A DNA stretch of 12,549 nt, taken from contig CAKPKZ010000037.1 in NCBI GenBank assembly GCA_934167435.1, positions 1 to 12,549 on the forward strand. The letters are read 5' to 3'. This document shows, in pieces, positions 5,987-12,549 of this stretch. A program made the translations under genes and the position numbers. Origin of the DNA: an uncultured Clostridia bacterium (GTDB lineage: Bacteria > Bacillota > Clostridia > TANB77 > CAG-508). How positions within the stretch are numbered: position 1 is the stretch's first letter; each line of letters opens with the position of its first letter. The notes beneath the pieces are model-generated. The model was given only the letters and a program-made list of their open reading frames with translations, was not told the DNA's origin and did no database searches.

Positions 5987-6877
5987 ATGGCAATTATAAA
6001 TGGAAAAAAAGTAGAAATACATTTAAAAGGCGGTTTTTCCGAAAGAAAAGGAATTAAACATTTTTCTGATATAGTTCAAATAGATGATTTGAATGAAAGA
6101 ACTAGAAATAAATTGTATTCAGTAATAAGTAAAAGTTTTGATGAGTTGTATGTTGATTATGATGGAAATTTAAAAGATGAATTTGTAGAATATTTGTATA
6201 AAGAACTTTTTTCAAAAACAGAAAGAGATATTCCAATGTGGGGAAATGATTACCATTATGAAGAAGTTTTTAATACAATATATACAATTATTATACAATA
6301 TGATTATGCTGATATTTTTACTTTTATTGAAGGAATTATTAAATTTCTTGATATAGCAGATAAAGCAACATACAATAGATATAATTATAAAAATGAATAT
6401 ATAGAAGCAATTTCAAATGTGTTTAAGAAAGAAAATGTAAATTATAGAATTATAAATGAAAAAATAACAGATATAGTCGATGAACAACAAATAAGCAGTA
6501 TAGAAGAGACATTAAATAATCCATATAAAGAAGTTTCGAGGCACTATTCTAAAGCAATAGAACAATTATATAGTTTAAAAGATTTTGATAATTCAATTAA
6601 GGAATCTATATCATCTGTAGAAGCAATGTGCCAGATACTAACAAAAAACAGTAAAGCTACATTAGGAGATGCATTAAAATCATTAAAAGATAAAATACAT
6701 CCAGCGATGAAAGGTGCTTTTGAAAAATTGTATGGGTATACAAGTGATGCAAATGGAATAAGACATGCAAATGGATTAGGAGAAGGAGATTCTACATTTG
6801 AAGAAGCTAAATATATGTTAATTAGTTGTTCTGCATTTGTAAATTATTTAAAAGAAAATTTTGAAGAAGGAAAATAA
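5987..6877 (+). CDS. AbiJ/HEPN-like abortive infection protein inside the hsd operon
   Basis: A 296-residue protein. The N-terminal part contains FSERKGI (17-23), then DDLNERTRNKLYSVI (about 33-47), resembling the AbiJ N-terminal domain group. The C-terminal part (about 200-290) resembles the HEPN-type C-terminal domain of abortive infection proteins: SSVEAMCQ, ATLGDALKSLK, HPAMKGAFEKLYGYTSD, then GIRHANG with R259-H260. HEPN proteins are typically RNases, often acting in phage-triggered growth arrest. The classical R-x4-6-H spacing is not evident, so catalysis is uncertain. It has a good ribosome binding site (AAGGAG), starts 12 nt after hsdM and ends 2 nt before hsdS, so it is made with the restriction enzyme. 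By analogy with anticodon nucleases lodged in type I operons, it could fire when the enzyme is inhibited; that is inference. Confidence 0.72.
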   Translation: MAIINGKKVEIHLKGGFSERKGIKHFSDIVQIDDLNERTRNKLYSVISKSFDELYVDYDGNLKDEFVEYLYKELFSKTERDIPMWGNDYHYEEVFNTIYTIIIQYDYADIFTFIEGIIKFLDIADKATYNRYNYKNEYIEAISNVFKKENVNYRIINEKITDIVDEQQISSIEETLNNPYKEVSRHYSKAIEQLYSLKDFDNSIKESISSVEAMCQILTKNSKATLGDALKSLKDKIHPAMKGAFEKLYGYTSDANGIRHANGLGEGDSTFEEAKYMLISCSAFVNYLKENFEEGK

Positions 6878-6879
6878 AT

Positions 6880-8028
6880 ATGATTGAATTGAAAATAGTT
6901 AAATTAAAGGAACTAATAAAAGAAGTTAATGAAAGAAATAAAGGGGAAAAAATTAAGAGAGTATTAAGCGTTACAAATTCGAGAGGTTTTGTGAATCAAG
7001 AGGAATATTTTGACGGAACAGTACATAGTACAGATATATCAAACTATAAAATAGTAAGAAAAAATCAATTTGCTTATAATCCTTCAAGAGTAAATGTTGG
7101 GTCCATTGATATACTTAAAAATTTTGAAGAAGGAGCTTTAAGCCCTATGTATGTGGTATTTGAAGTGGATACAACTAGATTATTGCCAGAATATTTTAAG
7201 TACTATTTTCAAACAAATAGATTTTTTGAAAATGTAAAAAATAGTACTCAAGGAAGTGTAAGAAATAGTTTAAATTTTAAGGCTTTATCTAATTTCGAAA
7301 TTTTATTGCCTTCAATTGAAGAACAAGAGAAAATAGTTACTATATTAAATAATATTGATAAAATAATTAACAAAGAAAATTTAGCTATAGAATTATTAAA
7401 AAATGAAAAAAGAGGTTATTTTGAAAAGCTTTTAAAAGCAAATTTATGTCTAAAAAAACAAAAATTTTCAAAATATATAACAGAATATAATGAGAAGACA
7501 TCAGATAAAATAAAATTTCCATTATATAGTTTGACAATAGAAAATGGTATTATTCCTAAAAGCGAAAAGTATGAAAGAGAGTTTTTAGTAAAAAAAACAG
7601 AAGACATGTATAAGATCGTTCCACCAAACGCTTTTGTATACAATCCAATGAATGCAAGGTTTGGAGCAATTAAAGCAAATCATGAAAAATTCGCTGTTGC
7701 TGTTTCTGGATATTATGATGTTTTTTATATGGGAACCGAAAAAACATTACAATTTTGGGAAAATTATCTGACATCTCAGATTATGCTTAAAGTATATAAT
7801 TCAATTTCAAATGGAAGTTTAATAGAAAAACAAAGAGTGCATTTTTCTCAATTTACCAATATAGAAATGAGAATTCCTGAAATAGATGAACAGGAAAAAA
7901 TTTCTAACATTTTAGATAAATTTGAGAAAGCAATAAATAAAAGAATAGAAGAAATGGAATGTTATAAAAATTTAAAAAAAGGTTTAATGCAAAAATTATT
8001 AACAGGAAAGGTGAAAGTAAATGTCTAA
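6880..8028 (+). CDS. hsdS: Type I restriction-modification system, specificity subunit (two TRDs)
   Basis: A 382-residue specificity subunit of full length, which sets the DNA target for both methylation and cleavage. It has the two-fold layout: first target recognition domain (about 1-145), conserved helical region 1 opening at EEQEKI (147-152), second recognition domain (about 190-335), and conserved region 2 opening at DEQEKI (336-341) and ending with the common KKGLMQKLLTGKVKV tail. The two recognition domains resemble each other in outline (FAYNPSRVNVG and FVYNPMNARFGA), so the two half-sites may be read in similar ways. It starts 2 nt after the HEPN-type gene with a weak AGAAGG site, implying coupling. 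It shares a 14-bp direct repeat with the short HsdS-like gene. Confidence 0.95.
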   Translation: MIELKIVKLKELIKEVNERNKGEKIKRVLSVTNSRGFVNQEEYFDGTVHSTDISNYKIVRKNQFAYNPSRVNVGSIDILKNFEEGALSPMYVVFEVDTTRLLPEYFKYYFQTNRFFENVKNSTQGSVRNSLNFKALSNFEILLPSIEEQEKIVTILNNIDKIINKENLAIELLKNEKRGYFEKLLKANLCLKKQKFSKYITEYNEKTSDKIKFPLYSLTIENGIIPKSEKYEREFLVKKTEDMYKIVPPNAFVYNPMNARFGAIKANHEKFAVAVSGYYDVFYMGTEKTLQFWENYLTSQIMLKVYNSISNGSLIEKQRVHFSQFTNIEMRIPEIDEQEKISNILDKFEKAINKRIEEMECYKNLKKGLMQKLLTGKVKVNV

Positions 8029-9001
8029 ATTTAAACTAAAAATAGATACGAAGAAAATTGAGAAAGATTTAAATAAACAATTAGAAAAAATTGTTTATGA
8101 ACAACAAAGAGAATTGATATTAAAAAAAGGTGATAATGAGATGACTATTTTACCACAAAAGGAAGAAGAATTATTACAAATTATTTTAAGTAAATATGAT
8201 GGAAATGAAGAAATGAATGTAAATGGAAATACAGAAGAATTACCAAAAAATATGCGTTTGGGATTAAAAGATATTTTTAATACATTAAAATTATATAACT
8301 ATATTTCAGAATGGAATTTTTATATAGGAGGAGAATGGTTTGTAGTACTTAATCAAGAAGGAATAGATTATTTTGGAAAGAAAGGGATGAGGCAAGAATT
8401 GTTTGAAGAACTAGCAGATAATGAAAAGAAACTATTGAAAGAAATTGTAGAAACTGAAGACAACGGTGGAAATATTTCGGAGTTGCTAGCAAATAAAGTT
8501 GATTTAGATGAAAAAGATATAGTTAGAGGTATTATAGGTTCATTGAGAAAAAACGGACTACTAAATGTAAGTTGGGCTTCAGATACAGTATATAATGCAA
8601 GTTTAACTAATCCAGGAAGAACTTATTTTGAAAGAGAGGCAAAATATTTAAAGAGAATGGAATCAAATAAAAATAATATTTATAATTTTGGAGATATAAG
8701 CATAGATAGAGGTAATTTCGTAGCTGGAGATGTCGTAAATTCAGTATTAAATGTAGATAGTCATATTGCACAAATAGAAAAAGATATTACAGATAAAGCG
8801 GAAGACAATGACAAAGAAAAACTAAAAGAAATATTAGAAGAAGCAAAAGAAATAATGGAAAATATAAACAACAATGGAATAATTGAAAAAAGAAAAGGTT
8901 TCTTCAAAAAATTAACTGAACATGCAACTAAATATGGATGGTTTTATGCAGAAATAGTTAACTTAATTGGAACAGCAGTTTTGACAAAAATTGGAGGATA
9001 G
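8021..9001 (+). CDS. Unrecognised protein with two probable winged-helix domains and a hydrophobic C-terminus
   Basis: A 326-residue protein I cannot assign to a named family. Residues about 45-125 look like a winged helix (helices, then GGEWFVVLNQEGIDYFGKKG). Residues about 128-210 look like a second one, ending LTNPGRTYFERE. A glycine/asparagine-rich, probably beta segment follows (IYNFGDISIDRGNFVAGDVV, about 218-237), then charged helices (about 248-290). The C-terminus, YGWFYAEIVNLIGTAVL (305-321), is hydrophobic and could touch a membrane or mediate assembly. It overlaps the end of hsdS by 8 nt, with AGGAAAGGTGA as its ribosome binding site, so it is co-translated with the specificity subunit and precedes hsdR. 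It may be a regulator of the operon or a sensor/effector attached to restriction. No catalytic motif is visible. Confidence 0.6.
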   Translation: MSKFKLKIDTKKIEKDLNKQLEKIVYEQQRELILKKGDNEMTILPQKEEELLQIILSKYDGNEEMNVNGNTEELPKNMRLGLKDIFNTLKLYNYISEWNFYIGGEWFVVLNQEGIDYFGKKGMRQELFEELADNEKKLLKEIVETEDNGGNISELLANKVDLDEKDIVRGIIGSLRKNGLLNVSWASDTVYNASLTNPGRTYFEREAKYLKRMESNKNNIYNFGDISIDRGNFVAGDVVNSVLNVDSHIAQIEKDITDKAEDNDKEKLKEILEEAKEIMENINNNGIIEKRKGFFKKLTEHATKYGWFYAEIVNLIGTAVLTKIGG

Positions 9002-9004
9002 AAA

Positions 9005-9030
9005 ATTTAATTTATGGGGGCAAATTAAAT
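9005..9030 (+). promoter_or_regulatory. AU hairpin holding the hsdR ribosome binding site and start codon
   Basis: ATTTAATTT (9005-9013) and AAATTAAAT (9022-9030) are exact reverse complements. The 8-nt loop ATGGGGGC (9014-9021) contains the G5 Shine-Dalgarno sequence, and the 3' arm includes the first two bases of the hsdR start codon. The all-AU stem should be weak and could open with temperature, ribosome loading or a bound factor. The loop also begins a four-codon frame whose stop abuts the hsdR ATG. The pairing is exact; regulation is inferred. Confidence 0.5.
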
Positions 9031-12000
9031 GGAAGAAAAAATACCAGTAGCTAATGAAATGTCTACAAGTCAAAGACCAGCAATAGAAGTATTACAGAAA
9101 TTAGGATATAAATACATATCTGAAGAAGAAAATAAAAAGTTAAGAAACTATATTCTAACAGATGTAATATTCAAGGATATATTAGCTAAAAAATTAAACG
9201 AAATAAATAGTTATGAATATAAAGGGGAAAAATATAAGTTTTCAGCAAGTACAATAGGACAAGCTATTAAAGATTTAAATGAAGATTTAGTAACAGGAGT
9301 TATTAGTACAAATGAAAAAATATATGATTTATTAACATTGGGAAAATCTTATCAAGAGAACATGATAGATGGGACTAAAAGATCTTTTGATATAAAATAC
9401 ATAGACTTTGAACATCCTGAAAATAACGATTTTTATGTTACAGAAGAATTTTCGGTGCTAAGAATGAATGGTAAAGATTATGCAAGACCAGACATTGTTT
9501 TATTTGTAAATGGAATACCATTAGCAGTAATAGAATGTAAAGATGCAACAGTACCAATAATTCAAGCTATTTCTCAAAATATAAGAAATCAAAAGCCAGA
9601 TTATATTCCTCAACTATTTAAATTTATACAAATAGTTATGGCAGCTAATAAAAATGAAACGAAATATGCTACTTGTGGTACACCAGATAAATTTTGGTCA
9701 ACATGGAATGAACAATATGTGGAAAAACAAAATGAATTACTAGATAAAACTGTAATTGGTAGACAAGTAACAAAACAAGATAGAGATATAATTTCATTAT
9801 TTGAAAAAGAAAGATTTTTAGAATTAATAAAAGACTTTATAATCTTTGAAGCAGGAACAAAGAAAATATGTAGATATCAACAATATTTTGCAGTAAAAGC
9901 AATGTTAGAAAGAATAAAACATGATAAAAAAGGAGGAGTTGTTTGGCATACACAGGGTTCAGGAAAATCAATAACAATGGTTTATATAACTAAAAAATTA
10001 ATGGAAGATAAAGAAATACAAAATCCACAAGTAGTTATAGTAACAGATAGGGTAGATTTAGATAAACAAATTCATAAAACATTTAATAGAATTGGAGTAG
10101 AAGCAGCAAGAGCAACAACAGGAAATAATTTAACAGATTTAATTAAGGACGAAAAAGTCAGAGTCATAACAACTGTTGTTAATAAATTTGAAACAGTGGT
10201 AAAATCAGGAGTTTCAGTAGATGCACCGAATACATTTATTTTAGTTGATGAAGGACATAGAACTCAATATGGTGAAATAAATAGAAGGATGCAAGAAGTA
10301 TTCAAAGGAGCAATATATATTTCTTTTACAGGAACACCAATTATGAAAAGAGATAGAAATATATTTGATAAATTTGGAGGCTTAATACATAAATATTCTT
10401 TAGATGATGCTTTAAAAGATAAAGCTATAGTTCCATTGATATATGAAGGAAAAATGGTTGACCAAGAAGTTTCAAAAGAAGCTATCGATATGAGACTAGA
10501 TATGTTAACAAGAAACCTTACAGAAGAACAAAAAACAGATGTAATGAAAAAATGGAGTAGATTTGAAAAGGTTGCTTCTTCTGAACAAAGATTAGAATTA
10601 ATTGCATGGGATATAGCTAAAAATTATAATGAAACATTAAAAGGAACAGGTTTTAATGCAATGCTTGCATGTAACAAAAAAATAGAGGCAGTAAAATATT
10701 ATAACATTTTTAGAGAGGAATTTCCTGAATTAGAAGTTGCAGTTGTAATATCTCCACCTGATATGCGAGAGGGAGAAGGAAGTATTGATGAAGATACTAA
10801 TGACATTGTAAAGAAATTTTATATTAATGCTCTTTCAAATTATAAAAATGAAGAAGAATATGAGGAAACTATAAAATCTAAATTTATAAACGGAGATATA
10901 GATATACTTATTGTTGTAGATAAACTACTTACAGGATTTGATGCACCAAAAGCTTCAACATTATATTTAGATAAACAAATAAAAGAACATAATTTATTAC
11001 AAGCTATAGCAAGAGTAAATAGACTTTGTGATGGAAAAGATTATGGTTATATAGTTGATTATAGAGGACTATTAGGAGAACTAGATAAAGCATTAACAAT
11101 GTATCAAGAAGCAGGACTAGAAGAATTTAATGAAGAAGATATTAAATCATCTGTTTATTACATTGATACAGAAATAAACAATATGTTTGAAGCATATGAA
11201 AAACTTAAAGAGATATTTAAAGATATAAAAAATAAAAATGATTTAGAAGAATATGAAGTGCTTCTAGAAGATGAAAAAATAAGAAAGGACTTCTATGATA
11301 AACTGTGTAAATTTGGAAGTATGTTAGGAATAATTTTACCAAGTGACCAAGCTTATTACAAAGTTGGAAAAGAAAAAATAAGTGAATTAAGAAAAGCATT
11401 AGCATTTTACCAAAAATTAAGAGCAACAGTAAAGTTAAGATACTCTGAAACTATAGATCATAAAGAATATGAAGCCAAAATGCAAAAATTATTAGACAAT
11501 TATGTAGTTGCAAAAGAAATGATGAGAATAACAGAACCAGTAGATATAACAGATGCAGAAAATTTTGATAAAGAATTAGAAAAAATGGGAACAGATAGAG
11601 GAAAAGCAGATACTATTAGAACAAGGTTAACAAGAACTATAAGTGAAAAATCAAAAGAAGATCCAGCTTATTATAAGAAATTTTCTACAAGAATAGAAGA
11701 AACTATTGAAGCATATAGGAATAGAAGAATTACAGATAGTGAGTATTTACAGAAAATGCAAGATATCAAAGAAGATTTTAGAAAAGGAAACTCTGGAATT
11801 GTTTACCCATCTAATATAACAACAGAAAATTCGAGAGCCTTTTATGGAGTAATATATGATAAATTAATTCCAATAATGAAAGAAAATGCTAATATTGAAG
11901 AAATTGGAGAAATAGCTTTAACAATTCAAAGAGAAATTGAAAGTAAAATAAAAAGAGATTGGCATTATAATACAGATATTCATAATGAAATTGCACAAGC

Positions 12001-12112
12001 AATCGACGATACAATATTTATGTATGCAACAAGAAAAAATATTAATTTAGATCTTGAGGAATTAGACAAACTAATAGAGGAAATTATAAATATAGCACTA
12101 ATGAAATACTAA
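9029..12112 (+). CDS. hsdR: Type I restriction-modification system, restriction/translocase subunit
   Basis: A 1027-residue restriction subunit that translocates DNA with ATP and cuts it when the target is unmethylated. The N-terminal nuclease shows the PD-(D/E)xK signature: RPDIVLF with D155, then VIECK with E169 and K171. The SF2 motor follows, with Walker A TQGSGKS (308-314), the DExH box DEGH (407-410) followed by RTQYG, motif III FTGTP, motif V LLTGFDAP and motif VI QAIARVNR. The C-terminal 300 or so residues are helical and should dock to HsdM. All key residues are present, so the enzyme looks functional. The start lies 27 nt after the previous gene, with a GGGGG ribosome binding site (9016-9020) inside a hairpin loop, suggesting separate translational control. 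Confidence 0.97.
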   Translation: MEEKIPVANEMSTSQRPAIEVLQKLGYKYISEEENKKLRNYILTDVIFKDILAKKLNEINSYEYKGEKYKFSASTIGQAIKDLNEDLVTGVISTNEKIYDLLTLGKSYQENMIDGTKRSFDIKYIDFEHPENNDFYVTEEFSVLRMNGKDYARPDIVLFVNGIPLAVIECKDATVPIIQAISQNIRNQKPDYIPQLFKFIQIVMAANKNETKYATCGTPDKFWSTWNEQYVEKQNELLDKTVIGRQVTKQDRDIISLFEKERFLELIKDFIIFEAGTKKICRYQQYFAVKAMLERIKHDKKGGVVWHTQGSGKSITMVYITKKLMEDKEIQNPQVVIVTDRVDLDKQIHKTFNRIGVEAARATTGNNLTDLIKDEKVRVITTVVNKFETVVKSGVSVDAPNTFILVDEGHRTQYGEINRRMQEVFKGAIYISFTGTPIMKRDRNIFDKFGGLIHKYSLDDALKDKAIVPLIYEGKMVDQEVSKEAIDMRLDMLTRNLTEEQKTDVMKKWSRFEKVASSEQRLELIAWDIAKNYNETLKGTGFNAMLACNKKIEAVKYYNIFREEFPELEVAVVISPPDMREGEGSIDEDTNDIVKKFYINALSNYKNEEEYEETIKSKFINGDIDILIVVDKLLTGFDAPKASTLYLDKQIKEHNLLQAIARVNRLCDGKDYGYIVDYRGLLGELDKALTMYQEAGLEEFNEEDIKSSVYYIDTEINNMFEAYEKLKEIFKDIKNKNDLEEYEVLLEDEKIRKDFYDKLCKFGSMLGIILPSDQAYYKVGKEKISELRKALAFYQKLRATVKLRYSETIDHKEYEAKMQKLLDNYVVAKEMMRITEPVDITDAENFDKELEKMGTDRGKADTIRTRLTRTISEKSKEDPAYYKKFSTRIEETIEAYRNRRITDSEYLQKMQDIKEDFRKGNSGIVYPSNITTENSRAFYGVIYDKLIPIMKENANIEEIGEIALTIQREIESKIKRDWHYNTDIHNEIAQAIDDTIFMYATRKNINLDLEELDKLIEEIINIALMKY

Positions 12113-12132
12113 TTGTCTAGGAAGGGTGAAAC

Positions 12133-12549
12133 ATGGAAAAGGATTTTATTGAATCTAATGGAGAAAAGATATATTTTTATGTTCAAAGAAAAAATGTGAA
12201 AAATATAAATTTAAAAGTAAACATAGATAAAAAAGTAACTTTGTCAATACCAATGAAAATGCCAATAGATAAAGCAAAAGACTTTGTTAAGAAAAAAGCA
12301 AATTGGATAAAAAAGCAACAAGACTTTTATGATATATTTGCAGAGCAAAAAGAAAATATAACTTTTGAAGATGGAGAAACAGTATATTTATTAGGAAAAC
12401 AATATAAAATGAAAATCATTTCAGATAATCATAATAGTGTTGTTATAAATAATAAATATATTGAAATTCATATAAGAGAAAAATATATAGACAATAAAAA
12501 TTATATAAAAAAAGTTTATGAAAAATGGTTAAAACAGTATGCCTTAAAT
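12133..12549 (+). CDS. YgjP/M48-like metallopeptidase, N-terminal part (runs off the window)
   Basis: The first 139 codons of a gene cut by the right edge. The segment resembles the N-terminal half of the YgjP-like (DUF45/WLM-type) metallopeptidase group: a KNINLKV strand, VTLSIPMKMPIDKAKDFVKKKANWIKKQ (about residues 36-63), and a GETVYLLGKQYKM strand pair. The zinc-binding HExxH motif would lie further on and is not in the window, so activity cannot be judged. Its ribosome binding site is AGGAAGGGTGA (12119-12129), 20 nt after hsdR, making it the last visible member of the operon. Genes of this family are often found beside hsdR, which supports the assignment; their role there is not established. 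Confidence 0.8.
   Translation, partial: MEKDFIESNGEKIYFYVQRKNVKNINLKVNIDKKVTLSIPMKMPIDKAKDFVKKKANWIKKQQDFYDIFAEQKENITFEDGETVYLLGKQYKMKIISDNHNSVVINNKYIEIHIREKYIDNKNYIKKVYEKWLKQYALN

Noticed and set aside
4291..7901. Invertible (phase-variable) hsdS locus
   Set aside because: The only repeat noticed between the two specificity genes is short and direct, not inverted, and no site-specific invertase gene is present in the window.

Overview
This is a strongly AT-rich window in which every supported gene lies on the + strand and most carry strong AGGAGG-type ribosome binding sites. TGG is the only tryptophan codon in the genes read here. The presence of a TnpV homologue (Tn4451 family) and a MATTSLW-type relaxase points to a low-GC member of the Bacillota, probably a Clostridia-like gut or anaerobic organism. 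That placement is inference from gene families and composition, not from a marker gene.

Region 1 (1-3736) is the backbone of an integrative/mobilizable element. In order it encodes a small MerR/excisionase-type winged helix protein, a phage-type replisome organizer, a DnaC-like AAA+ helicase loader with an N-terminal zinc-binding motif, TnpV, and a MOBP-type relaxase. Several inverted repeats fill the gaps around tnpV and upstream of the relaxase. One cluster (2279-2327) is a reasonable oriT candidate. No integrase or recombinase and no element end is visible, so the borders lie outside the window.

Region 2 (3737-12549) looks like cargo: one operon transcribed from a near-consensus promoter (TTGACA, 17 nt, TATAAA with extended -10 TG) at 3798-3826. 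The promoter sits inside a perfect 9-bp inverted repeat. The operon encodes a half-size, single-TRD HsdS-like protein, HsdM, an AbiJ/HEPN-like abortive infection protein, a full two-TRD HsdS, an unrecognised protein with two probable winged-helix domains, HsdR, and the start of a YgjP/M48-like metallopeptidase that runs off the right edge. Gaps inside the operon are 1, 12, 2, -8, 27 and 20 nt.

Working model: HsdM, HsdS and HsdR form a type I restriction-modification enzyme. The HEPN-type protein and the winged-helix protein are built into the operon, so they may act as a second layer that kills or arrests the cell, or may regulate restriction. The hsdR start is embedded in a perfect 9-bp AU hairpin whose loop displays the Shine-Dalgarno sequence, which could delay or tune restriction relative to methylation. 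No gene-free stretch exceeds 300 bases; the longest gaps are 1673-1836 and 2194-2350, both described below. I see no tRNA, rRNA or CRISPR array.
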